A DNA stretch of 64,000 bases from assembly GCA_913063035.1 (NCBI GenBank), contig CAJXYS010000009.1, positions 28,650 to 92,649 on the forward strand, given 5' to 3'. The stretch's first letter is position 1; each line of letters starts with the position of its first letter. This document shows, piece after piece, positions 28,026 through 36,858 of this stretch. Position numbers and translations under genes: made by a program. Below the pieces are notes generated by a model. It was not told the DNA's origin and did not search any database. It saw only the letters and a list, made by a program, of their open reading frames with translations. The stretch comes from an uncultured Maritimibacter sp. Lineage in GTDB: Bacteria; Pseudomonadota; Alphaproteobacteria; Rhodobacterales; Rhodobacteraceae.

Positions 28026-30021
28026 GCAGCGCCTCGACCCCCGGCATCCGGCCCCGGAACGCGGTATAGAGCGCGTCCGCCTCGTCGGTGCCGCCGGCCG
28101 ACAGGATGTGGCGTTCCAGCTTTTCGGCCGTGGTCTGGTCGAACACGTCGCCGGCTTCCTCGAAGGCGGCGAAGGCGTCGGCGTCCATCATCTCGGACCA
28201 CATGTAGCTGTAGTAGCCGCTGGAATAGCCGTCGCCGGCGAAGACATGTGCGAAATGCGGCGTGGCGTGGCGCATCCCGATGGCCCGCGGCATGCCGATC
28301 TCGGCCAGGACGTCCTGCTGTCGGGCCACCGGATCGGCGGGGGCCGGGCCGTCGTGGAAGGCCAGGTCCACCAGCGCGCTCGCCGTGTATTCAACGGTGG
28401 CGAAGCCCTGGTCGAAGTTCCGCGCGGCGAGCAGCCGGTCGAGCGTGTCCTGCGGGATCGGTGCGCCGGTCTCGGCGTGGGTGGCGTAGCGGCGCAGGAT
28501 CTCGGGCACCTCGAGCCAGTGCTCGAAGAGCTGGCTCGGCAGTTCGACGAAATCACGCGCGACCCGCGTGCCCGAGAGAGAGCCGTAGGTCACGTCCGAG
28601 AGCAACACGTGCAGCGCGTGGCCGAATTCGTGGAACAGCGTCTGCGCGTCGTCGAAGGACAGCAGCGCCGGCTGGCCCCCGGGGGGCTTGGCGAAATTGC
28701 AGACATTGACCGCGACCGGGCGCACCTCGCCGTCGAGCTTGCGCTGCCCGCGGAAGGAGGAACACCACGCCCCCGAGCGTTTCGAGGCGCGGGCGAAATG
28801 ATCGGCGATGAAAATGCCCATGTGGCGGTCGCCCTTGCGAACCTCCCAGGCGCGGGCGTCGGGGTGATAGAGCGGCACGTCCACCGGGCGGAAGCTGAGA
28901 CCGAACAGCCGCCCGGCCACGTCGAAGGCGGCCTCGATCATGCGGTCGAGCTGGAAATACGGTTTCAGCGCCGCCTCGTCGAGCGCGTGCTCTGCCATGC
29001 GGCGTTTCTCTGCGTAGTACCGCCAGTCCCAGGGTTCCAGCGCGCCGTTGATCCCGTCGGCCTGCATCAGCGCGGTCAGGGCGCGGGCGTCGGCCTCGGC
29101 CCGGGCGCGGGCCGGCGTCCAGACCTGCATCAGCAACCTGCGCACGGCGTCCGGCGTCTTGGCCATCTCGGTTTCCAGCTTCCATGCCGCGAAGCTGTCA
29201 TAGCCCAGCAGCCGCGCGCGTTCCGCGCGCAGCGCCAGCACCTCGGCCGCAATCGCCCGGTTGTCCGTCTCGCCGCCATTGGCCCCGCGCGCCGCCCAGG
29301 CCCGCCAGGCGGCCGCGCGCAGGTCGCGGCGCGGCGAGAACTGCAGGAAGGGCACGATCAGCGACCGTGACAAGGTGATCGCCGGGCCGTCGAGCCCGCG
29401 TTCCGCGCCGGCGGCGCGGGCGGCGTCGACCACGAAGCCCGGCAACCCCTCGAGATCGGCCTCGGACAATTCCATGGACCAGTCGGCCTCGTCGGCCAGC
29501 AGGTTCTGGGTGAAGGTCGTGCCCAGCACCGCGAGGCGTTCCTTGACCGCACGCAGCCGGTCGCGGGCGTCTCCTTCGAGCCCGGCGCCCGCGCGGCGGA
29601 ACATGCGCCGGGTCAATTCCAGAAGCCGCAGCTGTTCGTCCGTCAGCCCGGCGGCGTCGCGCGTTGCCCAGACGCTCTCGACCCGGGCATAGAGCCGGGC
29701 GTTCATCGCCACGTCCGAGGCATAGGCCGACAGCCTGGGCGCCAGGTCGCGCTGCAGCGCCTGTCGCGCCGGGTTGCTGTCCGCGCCGGCCAGGTTGAAG
29801 AAGACCCCGGCCACCCGGTCGAGGGTGCGGTCGGTGCGCTCCAGCGCCTCGATGGTGTTGGCGAAGTCGGGCGGCGCGGGATCGGCCGCGATGGCGTCCA
29901 CGGCGGCGCGGGCCTCGGCGAGCGCGGCATCGAAGGCGGGCGCGAAATCCGCGTCCGAGATGCGGTCGAAGGGCGGCAGGTCGAACGGCGTGTCCCAGTC
30001 GTCCAGCAGCGGGTTTGTCAT
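27994..30021 (-). CDS. M3-family zinc oligopeptidase (Dcp/OpdA-like)
   Basis: 675-residue cytoplasmic metallopeptidase. The zinc motif HExxH is in TLFHEFGHALHVLLSD; the third ligand lies in the usual downstream helix. N-terminal part PLLDDWDTPFDLPPFDRI is family-typical. These enzymes degrade short peptides left by other proteases. Start at 30021 is fixed by a strong AGGAGG; the upstream extension to 30078 has no support. Divergent from the dimethylglycine dehydrogenase-like gene across 166 bp. Confidence 0.93.
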   Translation of the reverse strand: MTNPLLDDWDTPFDLPPFDRISDADFAPAFDAALAEARAAVDAIAADPAPPDFANTIEALERTDRTLDRVAGVFFNLAGADSNPARQALQRDLAPRLSAYASDVAMNARLYARVESVWATRDAAGLTDEQLRLLELTRRMFRRAGAGLEGDARDRLRAVKERLAVLGTTFTQNLLADEADWSMELSEADLEGLPGFVVDAARAAGAERGLDGPAITLSRSLIVPFLQFSPRRDLRAAAWRAWAARGANGGETDNRAIAAEVLALRAERARLLGYDSFAAWKLETEMAKTPDAVRRLLMQVWTPARARAEADARALTALMQADGINGALEPWDWRYYAEKRRMAEHALDEAALKPYFQLDRMIEAAFDVAGRLFGLSFRPVDVPLYHPDARAWEVRKGDRHMGIFIADHFARASKRSGAWCSSFRGQRKLDGEVRPVAVNVCNFAKPPGGQPALLSFDDAQTLFHEFGHALHVLLSDVTYGSLSGTRVARDFVELPSQLFEHWLEVPEILRRYATHAETGAPIPQDTLDRLLAARNFDQGFATVEYTASALVDLAFHDGPAPADPVARQQDVLAEIGMPRAIGMRHATPHFAHVFAGDGYSSGYYSYMWSEMMDADAFAAFEEAGDVFDQTTAEKLERHILSAGGTDEADALYTAFRGRMPGVEALLRGRGLDRVA

Positions 30022-30187
30022 CGGCGGATCCTCCTGTGAGGCCAAGCTATGCCGCGCGCGGGGCAAGTTCCAGAGCATGGCGGGCCTCGCGTGTCGGTTT
30101 CGGCAGGGATTCCGTCGATACGCTTATCTTCCGGGTTTCGTGGGACGATAAACACGGGTCAGGAACACTGCATCGCGGAGCGACCCA

Positions 30188-32689
30188 ATGAAAACCCACG
30201 TCAAAGCGCTCGTCGTCGGCGGTGGCGCCATCGGCGCCTCCATCGCCTATCACCTGGCCAAGGCAGGCTGGTCCGACGTCGTCCTGCTGGAGCGGGACGA
30301 GCTGACGTCCGGCTCGACCTGGCACGCGGCGGGTCTGCTGCCGCTCTTCAACATGAGCTACGCGGTCAGCCACATCCACGACTACTCGGTGGATTTCTAC
30401 AAGTCGCTCGAGGCGGAAACGGGCCTCAATGCCGGTTTCTACGTGGTCGGCAACCTGCGCATGGCCCAGACGCAGGAGCGGATGGACGAGTACATGCTCT
30501 ACGCCTCGACGGCCGAAACCGTCGGGATCGAGTACGAGTGGATGACGCCCGCCCAGATCAAGGAGCGCTGGCCGCTGGTCCACACCGAGGACCTGAAGGG
30601 CGCGATTTACCACCCCGGCGACGGCTACATCAACCCGGCCGACGTCACCCAGGCCATGGCCAAGGGCGCGCGCCAGCGCGGTGTCGAGGTCGTCCGCAAG
30701 ATGCAGGTGGACGGCTACCGGTGGACCGGCAGCGAATGGATCGTGACCTGCACCAAGATGGTCGAGAAGGGCGGCAACCTCGTGCCGACCGAAGAGCAGG
30801 TGGAGATTCACGCCGAGCACGTCGTCACCGCGACCGGCAACCACGCCCAGCGCACCGCGCGCCAGCTCGGCATCAAGATGCCGGCGATCCCGGTGGAACA
30901 CCAGTACATCGTGACCGAGCCGGACCCGGAGCTGGTCGCGTACCGCAAGGCCGGCAATCCCGAGCACCCGGTGCTGCGCGACGCCGACGCCAAGTGGTAC
31001 GTGCGCGAGGAACGCGGCGGCTGGATCCTCGGCCCCTATGAATGGAACGCGCCGGCGCGGTTCGAATACGGCGTGCCCGACAGCTTCCGCGCCGATCTCT
31101 TCCCGCTGGACCTCGAGCGGATCGAGGAAGAGTACATGTCGATGATCCACCGGATCCCGTCCTCGGAAACCGTGGGGCTCAAGGACGACTACAACGGCCC
31201 GATCTGCTACACGCCGGACGGCAACCCGCTGGTCGGCCCCGCCCCGGGGCTGCGCAACATGTGGCTGGCCGAGGGCTTTTCCTTCGGGATCACCGCCGCG
31301 GGCGGCACCGGCTACTACCTCGCGCAGATGATGGTCGAGGGCGAGGCCGAGATCGACATGGCGTCGCTCGACCCCAAGCGTTACGGCGATTGGGTGACAA
31401 CGGAATACGCCGCCCGTAAGAACGAGGAAGCCTATTCCCACGTCTACATCCTGCACCATCCCGACGAGGAGCGCGAAGCCTGCCGGCCGCTGCGCACCGC
31501 GCCGGTCTACGACCGCCAGAAGGCGCTGGGCGCGCAGTTCGGCGTTGTGAACGGATGGGAGCGGCCCAACTACTATGGCCCGCTGGACGCGCCGGAGGGG
31601 TTCGACCACGACGCGCGCAGCTTCCGCCGGGGCGGATGGTGGGCGTATGCCAAGGCCGAGGCCGACGCCGTGCGGAACGGCGCTGGGCTCTTCGATGCCA
31701 CCGCCTTCACCAAGCACGTCGTGCGCGGGCCGGGTGCGACGGCGTTCCTCGACTGGTTCACCTGCAACAAGCTGCCGAAGGTCGGCCGCATCAACCTGAC
31801 CTACGCGCTGACGGATGCCGGCACGACGCGGACCGAATACACCATCGTGCGCCGGGGCGAGGACGACTATTACCTCGTCTCCGCCGGGGCGTGGACGGCC
31901 TATGACGGCGATTATCTCCGCAAGGCCGCCGAGGACAAGCGCGAGGCGTTCGGCTATGTCGAAATCCACGACGCGACCACCCAGTGGGGCGTCTTCGCCA
32001 TCGCCGGTCCGAAATCCCGTGACGTGCTCAAGGAGATCGTCAAGGACGCCGATCCGGACTCGGTGCTCGGCAACAAGCGTTTCCCCTGGCTGTCGATGCG
32101 CGAGATCGAGCTTGGCATGTGCCCGGTCATGGCCGTCCGCGTCGCCTACACGGGCGAGCTGGGCTGGGAGCTGCACCACCCGATCGAGATGTCGAGCTAC
32201 CTCTGGGACCAGCTGATGGCCGCGGGCGAGAAGCATGGGCTCAAGCTTTGCGGGGCGCGGGCGCAGAACTGGCTGCGCCAGGAGAAGAGCTACCGCGCCT
32301 TCGGCCACGAACTCGGCCGTGACGCCACGCCGCTCGAAGCCGGGCTCGACCGTTTCGTCGACCTGTCGAAGGACTTCCGCGGCAAGGCGGCGATGCAGGC
32401 GCTCGGCATCCGCTCCAGATGCGTGACCGTCCTGATCGACGGCCCGGAAGACGCCGATCCCTGGGGGCGCGAGGCGCTCTATGACGGCGACACCAAGGTC
32501 GGGCGGCTGACCTCGGGCGGCTATTCGGTCGCCTTCGGCAAGCAGATCGGCATGGGCTACGTCACCCCCGACCTGGCCGAGCCCGGCACCAGGCTGAAAG
32601 TCCGGATGTTCAACCAGCTTTGGGATGCCGAGGTGACCGAGGACAGCCCCTACGACCCGAAGAACGAGGTCATCCGCAAGGACGGCTGA
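30188..32689 (+). CDS. Dimethylglycine/sarcosine dehydrogenase family flavoprotein (FAD + GcvT)
   Basis: 833 residues in three parts: a FAD-binding DAO domain starting VVGGGAIGASIAYHLAKAG, a central FAO domain, and a C-terminal GcvT-like, folate-binding domain from about residue 430. His46 in TSGSTWHAAGL sits where this family attaches FAD covalently. Members oxidise N-methyl groups of dimethylglycine or sarcosine and pass the C1 unit to tetrahydrofolate, feeding glycine betaine and choline breakdown. The exact methylated amine is not determined. It is not the DMSP demethylase, which lacks the FAD domain. GGAG precedes the ATG; a strong terminator-like hairpin follows. Confidence 0.9.
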   Translation: MKTHVKALVVGGGAIGASIAYHLAKAGWSDVVLLERDELTSGSTWHAAGLLPLFNMSYAVSHIHDYSVDFYKSLEAETGLNAGFYVVGNLRMAQTQERMDEYMLYASTAETVGIEYEWMTPAQIKERWPLVHTEDLKGAIYHPGDGYINPADVTQAMAKGARQRGVEVVRKMQVDGYRWTGSEWIVTCTKMVEKGGNLVPTEEQVEIHAEHVVTATGNHAQRTARQLGIKMPAIPVEHQYIVTEPDPELVAYRKAGNPEHPVLRDADAKWYVREERGGWILGPYEWNAPARFEYGVPDSFRADLFPLDLERIEEEYMSMIHRIPSSETVGLKDDYNGPICYTPDGNPLVGPAPGLRNMWLAEGFSFGITAAGGTGYYLAQMMVEGEAEIDMASLDPKRYGDWVTTEYAARKNEEAYSHVYILHHPDEEREACRPLRTAPVYDRQKALGAQFGVVNGWERPNYYGPLDAPEGFDHDARSFRRGGWWAYAKAEADAVRNGAGLFDATAFTKHVVRGPGATAFLDWFTCNKLPKVGRINLTYALTDAGTTRTEYTIVRRGEDDYYLVSAGAWTAYDGDYLRKAAEDKREAFGYVEIHDATTQWGVFAIAGPKSRDVLKEIVKDADPDSVLGNKRFPWLSMREIELGMCPVMAVRVAYTGELGWELHHPIEMSSYLWDQLMAAGEKHGLKLCGARAQNWLRQEKSYRAFGHELGRDATPLEAGLDRFVDLSKDFRGKAAMQALGIRSRCVTVLIDGPEDADPWGREALYDGDTKVGRLTSGGYSVAFGKQIGMGYVTPDLAEPGTRLKVRMFNQLWDAEVTEDSPYDPKNEVIRKDG

Positions 32690-32700
32690 CCCCTGGCGCG

Positions 32701-32735
32701 AAAAAAGACCCCGGCGGCCGCGGCCCCGGGGTCTT
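32701..32735 (-). terminator. Intrinsic terminator of the AhpD-like gene
   Basis: A 10-bp perfect stem (32705-32714 with 32726-32735, core GACCCCGG/CCGGGGTC) with an 11-base loop. Read on the minus strand it ends in a run of six T (32706-32701), so it terminates the small gene at 32756-33115. It may also slow transcription arriving from the plus-strand flavoprotein gene. Confidence 0.8.
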
Positions 32736-32755
32736 CGGCGTTCAGCGGGCGGCGG

Positions 32756-33115
32756 TCACTCTGCCGCCCTGGCCTCGGAACTGCCGCAAAGCTGGTCCCA
32801 GGCGTCGAGCGCCTTGGCGGCGTACATCAGCGACGGCCCGCCGCCCATCTGCACGCACATGGACAGCACGTCGGCCACCTCCTCGCGCGTGGCGCCGGCC
32901 TTGGCGAGCGCCTCGACATGGAAGCCGATGCAGCTCTCGCAGCGGTCGGCGACCGCGATGCCGAGGGCCACGAATTCCTTGGTCTTCACGTCCAGCGCGC
33001 CGGTTTCCTTCACCGCCTTGCCCAGGGCGCCGAAGGCCTTGGTGGTTTCGGGAATCGTGCGGTTCAGCACGCGCACCTGATCCTTGGTGGCGTTCATGTA
33101 GTCGGTCCAGTCCAT
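32756..33115 (-). CDS. AhpD-like/carboxymuconolactone decarboxylase family protein
   Basis: 119 residues of the CMD domain. The redox motif is ADRCESCIGFHVEALAKAG, with Cys59, Cys62 and His66 in the arrangement of the alkylhydroperoxidase AhpD rather than of true carboxymuconolactone decarboxylases. A thiol-peroxidase or disulfide-relay role is therefore likelier than aromatic catabolism. Start at 33115 has AGGAGA upstream. It is a single-gene unit: an FNR box lies 60 bases upstream and a terminator follows. Confidence 0.85.
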   Translation of the reverse strand: MDWTDYMNATKDQVRVLNRTIPETTKAFGALGKAVKETGALDVKTKEFVALGIAVADRCESCIGFHVEALAKAGATREEVADVLSMCVQMGGGPSLMYAAKALDAWDQLCGSSEARAAE

Positions 33116-33170
33116 ACCCGGTCTCCTCGTCATCATGTGTCGCGGCGCGTGTGACACGCAGGCCCGGCCC

Positions 33171-33200
33171 GGGCCTTGATCAATGTCAAAGGCCCGGGAA
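33171..33200. promoter_or_regulatory. FNR/FnrL-type box inside an inverted repeat, upstream of the AhpD-like gene
   Basis: TTGATCAATGTCAA at 33176-33189; read on the minus strand TTGAC-ATTG-ATCAA fits the FNR-family pattern TTGAY-N4-ATCAA. It is centred about 67 bases upstream of the AhpD-like start and faces that gene. The box is flanked by a CCCGGGCCTT/AAGGCCCGGG inverted repeat. No T run follows in either direction, so this is a regulatory site rather than a terminator. FnrL or a Dnr-type regulator is the likely binder. Confidence 0.7.
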
Positions 33201-33209
33201 AAACGGCGC

Positions 33210-34979
33210 TCAGGTGCCGCGTGTCGTGCGGCAGGCGTCAAGCTTGCGCGCCGCGCCCAGGGTCTCTTCGGCCAGCTTCGGCGCCAGGGCATGCAGCGCA
33301 TCGTACTGGGTCAGGTAAACCTCGCCGGTCAGCTCGTCGAGGAAATGGGACCGGGCCAGCCGATCCATGACCGGTCCCTTCACTTCGGAGAGATGCAGCG
33401 TCACGTCGGCGTCCCTGAGACGCGCATTGATCGCCTCGAGGCTTTCGAGCGCGGAGGCGTCGACATGGTTCACCGCCGGGCACATCAGCACCACGTGGCG
33501 GATGCGCGGCTCGCTGGCGACGGCGTCGGCGACGAGATCCTCGAGAAACCGCGCGTTCGGGAAATAGAGGCTTTCATCCACCCTGACAGAGAACACCTCG
33601 GGCAGCGTGACCACGTCATGTCGGTCGATGTTGCGGAAATGCTCGGTCCCGGGAACCTGCCCGACGACCGCCACATGGGGCTTCGACGTGCGGTAGAGAT
33701 GCAGGCCGATGGAAAGGCCGACGCCCGCGATGATGCCCATCTCCACGCCGAAGGCCAGCGTCACGAGGATCGTCGCGGCCATCGCGGCGAAATCCATCCG
33801 CGAATAGTCCCAGGTCCGTTTCAGCGCCGGAAGATCGATCAGCGAAAGCACGGCCACGATGATCGTGGCGGCCAGCGTGGCCTTGGGCAGGAAGAAGAGC
33901 AGCGGCGTCAGGAACATCGTCGCCAGCGCGATGCCGGCCGCGGTGTAGGCGCCGGCGGCCGGAGTCCGGGCGCCGGCGTCGAAATTCACCACCGACCGCG
34001 AGAAGCCCCCGGTCACCGGGAAGCCGCCCGAGACCGCCGAGCCGAGGTTCGAGGCGCCGAGCGCGACGAGTTCCTGGTCGGGATCGACGCGCTGGCGGCG
34101 CTTGGCGGCGAGTGTCTGCGCGACCGAGATCGTCTCGACATAGCCTACGATCGAGATCAGCAGCGCGGGCACGGCGATCTGGGCCCAGAGCTGGACGTCG
34201 AAGCTGGGCACGGTGAGGCCGGGCAGGCCCTGCGGTACCGCGCCCACCACGGCGACGCCGGACTCGTCCAGCGCCAGCGCCCAGGTGGCCAGCGTCGTCG
34301 CGGCGACGGCGAAGACCGGGCCGGTGCGGGTCAGGACGCCCGCCAGCTTGCCCGTGATGCCCAGGCGGTTCAAAAGCGGTTTCAGCCGGCTGCGCGACCA
34401 GAACAGGAAACCGGTGGCAAAGACCCCGATCGCCAGGGTCGGCAGGTTGATGTCGCCCAGATGCGCGAAGAGCGTCGCGAGGATATCGACCAGCGTGTGG
34501 CCATGGGCCTCCACCCCGAGGATATGGCGCAGCTGGCTCGCCGCGATGATCAGCCCAGAGGCGGTGATGAACCCCGAGATCACCGGGTGGCTCAGGAAAT
34601 TGGCCAGGAACCCCAGCCGAAGGAACCCCATCGCCGTCAGCATAAGCCCTGAAAGGAAGGCCATCAGGATCGCGGCGGTGTAATATTCCGGCGTGCCCTG
34701 CGCGGCCAGCTGGCCCGCCGCCGCCGCCGTCATCAGCGAGGCCACGGCCACCGGGCCCACCGCCAGCGCGCGCGACGTGCCGAAGACCGCGTAGATCACC
34801 AGCGGCGCGATCGAGGCGTAGAGCCCCACCTCGGCCGGCAGCCCCGCCAGCAGCGCGTAGGCCAGCGACTGCGGGATCAGCATGATCGTGACGATCACCG
34901 CCGCGATCAGGTCGTCGGTCAGGGTGTCGCGGTCATAGGCGGCGCCCCATTCGAGGATAGGAAAGTATTTCCTCAGCAT
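33210..34979 (-). CDS. SulP-family anion transporter with STAS domain
   Basis: 589 residues: about ten to twelve membrane segments (blocks PQSLAYALLAGLPAEVGLYAS and LVALGASNLGSAVSGGFPVTGGFSRS) and a C-terminal STAS domain (about 440-560, with CPAVNHVDASALESLEAIN). SulP proteins carry sulfate, bicarbonate or other anions. As the last gene of a sulfide-oxidation operon, export or uptake of sulfite, thiosulfate or sulfate is the best guess. The ATG at 34979 has AGGAG ten bases upstream; the GTG nine bases earlier is too close to that site. Confidence 0.88.
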   Translation of the reverse strand: MLRKYFPILEWGAAYDRDTLTDDLIAAVIVTIMLIPQSLAYALLAGLPAEVGLYASIAPLVIYAVFGTSRALAVGPVAVASLMTAAAAGQLAAQGTPEYYTAAILMAFLSGLMLTAMGFLRLGFLANFLSHPVISGFITASGLIIAASQLRHILGVEAHGHTLVDILATLFAHLGDINLPTLAIGVFATGFLFWSRSRLKPLLNRLGITGKLAGVLTRTGPVFAVAATTLATWALALDESGVAVVGAVPQGLPGLTVPSFDVQLWAQIAVPALLISIVGYVETISVAQTLAAKRRQRVDPDQELVALGASNLGSAVSGGFPVTGGFSRSVVNFDAGARTPAAGAYTAAGIALATMFLTPLLFFLPKATLAATIIVAVLSLIDLPALKRTWDYSRMDFAAMAATILVTLAFGVEMGIIAGVGLSIGLHLYRTSKPHVAVVGQVPGTEHFRNIDRHDVVTLPEVFSVRVDESLYFPNARFLEDLVADAVASEPRIRHVVLMCPAVNHVDASALESLEAINARLRDADVTLHLSEVKGPVMDRLARSHFLDELTGEVYLTQYDALHALAPKLAEETLGAARKLDACRTTRGT

Positions 34980-34990
34980 GTGGTCCACGC

Positions 34991-35034
34991 TCCTGAAAAA
35001 GGCCGGGGCGGCCGTTTCGCGTTCGGGCCGCCCC
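34991..35034 (-). terminator. Attenuator-like hairpin upstream of the SulP gene
   Basis: Nine-bp perfect stem (35026-35034 with 35005-35013, GGGGCGGCC/GGCCGCCCC). On the minus strand the hairpin is followed by GGCC and then five T. The gap before the T run makes it a weak terminator. It lies between the SQR-fusion gene and the SulP gene and probably lowers SulP expression. Confidence 0.45.
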
Positions 35035-35077
35035 GTCAGGTGTCCGGCCCTGGGGACCGGCGGGGAGAAAACTCTGC

Positions 35078-35099
35078 GCGGGCCGTGGCGTCGGCCCGC
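35078..35099 (-). terminator. Second hairpin after the DUF442-SQR gene
   Basis: Eight-bp stem GCGGGCCG/CGGCCCGC (35092-35099 with 35078-35085), six-base loop, a few bases past the fusion gene stop on the minus strand. A short TTTT run follows after six bases. Role as terminator or 3'-end protection is uncertain. Confidence 0.4.
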
Positions 35100-35108
35100 A
35101 CGGCTGGA

Positions 35109-36797
35109 TCATTCGGCGGCCGCGACCGGCTTGAAGGTCACGTCGGGCTCGGCCAGCCATTCGCGGCCCTTGAACATGCCCTGCCAGTACATCGGCGGCA
35201 GCAGCCGTTCCTTGAGGAACCAGGCGGCGCGGGTCGGCTTGGTGCCGTCGATCACCCAGCTGGGGAAGCTCGGCTGCAGCTTGCCGCCATAGCCGAACTC
35301 GGCCAGGACGATCTTGCCGCGCTCCACCGTCAGCGGGCAGGAGCCGTAACCGTCATACTGCGCGACCGGGGTCTTGCCGTCGAGCACGTTCAGCACGTTG
35401 ACCGCGACCACGGGGGCCTGCTTGCGCACGGCCGCGGCGGTCTTGGCGTTCGGCGTCGAGGCGCCGTCGCCCAGCCCCCAGACGTTGTCGAAACGCCTGT
35501 GACGGAGCGTCGCCTGGTCGACGTCGATCCAGCCCGCCGCGTCGGCGAGCGGCGAGGCCTTGATGAAGTCGAGCCCGGTCTGCGGCGGGGTGACATGGAG
35601 CATGTCGAACGTCTTTTCGACGGTCCGCGTCTCGCCGTTCGCGGTCACCTCGAAGGTCGCCTTGCGCGCCGGCCCGTCGACCGCCACGAGATTGTGGTGG
35701 AAGGACAGCGTGGCGTCGTATTTCTCGATGTATTCCATCAGGGCGGGCACGTAGTCCGGCACGCCGAAGAGCACGCCGCCGGCATTGGCGAACTCTATGT
35801 CGATGGTGTTCAGCACGCCGTGGCGGTGCCAGTAATCGGCCGAGAGATACATGGCCTTCTGCGGCGCGCCGGCGCATTTGATCGGCATCGGCGGCTGGGT
35901 GAAGATCGCCTTGCCGCCCTTGAGCGACTGCACCAGCTCCCAGGTATAGGGGGCGGTGCTGTAACTGTAGTTCGAGGTGACGCCGTTCTTGCCGAGCGTC
36001 TCGCACAGCCCTTTCACCGCGCTCCAGTCGAGCTTGAGCCCCGGGGCCAGGATCAGCTGCTCGTAAGACACCTTCTGGCCGTTCTCGAGCACCACCAGGT
36101 TCTCGTCGGGGCGGAAGCCGGCCGCGGCCTGGCGGATCAGGGCGACACCCTCTGGCAGGACCTCCTGCAGCCTGCGCCGCGTCTGGCCGCGGTCGAAGAC
36201 CCCGCCGCCCACCAGCGTCCAGCCGGGCTGGTAGTAGTGATCCTCGCGCGGCTCGATCAGCGCCACGTCGAGCCGCGGGGCCCGTTTCAGCAGCGAGCCG
36301 ATGGCGGCCAGCCCGCCGGCGCCGCCGCCGAGCACGACCACCTTGTGATGGATCGTCGCGGCCTTCTCGACGTCGCCCTCGAAGGCCGCCGCAAGGCGCG
36401 GGCGCAGGGCGGAGAGATCATAGCCCGCGCGGCCCGTCGCGGCGAGGATCGCGTCCGGCGACAGCAGCGGCGCCTTCGACAGCGCCCAGAGCGTCGAGGA
36501 CCGGTTGCCGGTGCGGCAATAGCCCAGGATCGGCCCCTTGGCGGTGGCCAGGATGTCGTCGAACGCGGTCATCAGGTCCGCCGTGATCGAGCCCGGCTTG
36601 ATCGGCAGGAACCGGAAATCGGCCCCGGCCCGGCGCGCGGCCTCGGCCATCTCGGCGGCCGTCGGCTGGTCGTCGCCTTCGTGATCGGGGCGGTTGCAGA
36701 CGATCGTCTTGTAGCCGGCATCGACCGCGCGTTGCACGTCCTCGGGGCGCAGCTGCGGCGAGGCCGCGAAATGGGGGGAGATGGGTTTGATTTCCAT
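35109..36797 (-). CDS. DUF442 (PTP-like rhodanese) - sulfide:quinone oxidoreductase fusion
   Basis: 562 residues. Residues 1-110 are a DUF442/TIGR01244 domain with a phosphatase-like loop GYCRTGNRSS (Cys94, Arg99). From about 148 to the end is an FAD protein of the type II sulfide:quinone oxidoreductase (human SQOR-like) family: FAD loop VVVLGGGAGGLAAIG, redox Cys308 in PPMPIKCAGAPQKAMYLS, and MLHVTPPQTGLDFIKASPL. The second redox cysteine of SQOR, in the GDC segment, is Gly445 here (WGLGDGAST). The gene follows a persulfide dioxygenase gene and precedes a SulP gene, so a role in sulfide or polysulfide oxidation is well supported, but the electron and sulfur route may differ from classical SQR. 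Confidence 0.85.
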   Translation of the reverse strand: MEIKPISPHFAASPQLRPEDVQRAVDAGYKTIVCNRPDHEGDDQPTAAEMAEAARRAGADFRFLPIKPGSITADLMTAFDDILATAKGPILGYCRTGNRSSTLWALSKAPLLSPDAILAATGRAGYDLSALRPRLAAAFEGDVEKAATIHHKVVVLGGGAGGLAAIGSLLKRAPRLDVALIEPREDHYYQPGWTLVGGGVFDRGQTRRRLQEVLPEGVALIRQAAAGFRPDENLVVLENGQKVSYEQLILAPGLKLDWSAVKGLCETLGKNGVTSNYSYSTAPYTWELVQSLKGGKAIFTQPPMPIKCAGAPQKAMYLSADYWHRHGVLNTIDIEFANAGGVLFGVPDYVPALMEYIEKYDATLSFHHNLVAVDGPARKATFEVTANGETRTVEKTFDMLHVTPPQTGLDFIKASPLADAAGWIDVDQATLRHRRFDNVWGLGDGASTPNAKTAAAVRKQAPVVAVNVLNVLDGKTPVAQYDGYGSCPLTVERGKIVLAEFGYGGKLQPSFPSWVIDGTKPTRAAWFLKERLLPPMYWQGMFKGREWLAEPDVTFKPVAAAE

Positions 36798-36823
36798 TGG
36801 GCGTTCCTCCGCGGGGAAAACGG

Positions 36824-36846
36824 GGCCGCGCCGGGGCGGCGCGGCC
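36824..36846 (-). terminator. Intercistronic hairpin between persulfide dioxygenase and SQR fusion
   Basis: Nine-bp perfect stem GGCCGCGCC/GGCGCGGCC (36838-36846 with 36824-36832) with a five-base loop, in the 61-bp gap after the dioxygenase gene. On the minus strand it is followed by CCG and then TTTT. It resembles a leaky terminator. Confidence 0.45.
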
Positions 36847-36858
36847 GCAGGGTCTGGA

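Noticed and set aside
30188..32689. DMSP demethylase DmdA
   Set aside because: DmdA is a short GcvT-like protein without FAD; this one has a full FAD domain with the covalent-attachment histidine.
32756..33115. True carboxymuconolactone decarboxylase of the protocatechuate pathway
   Set aside because: The CxxC-x3-H motif is AhpD-like and no aromatic-degradation genes are near.
33171..33200. Intrinsic terminator of the SulP gene
   Set aside because: The stem is perfect, but on the minus strand the T run lies before the hairpin, not after it; the loop holds an FNR box.
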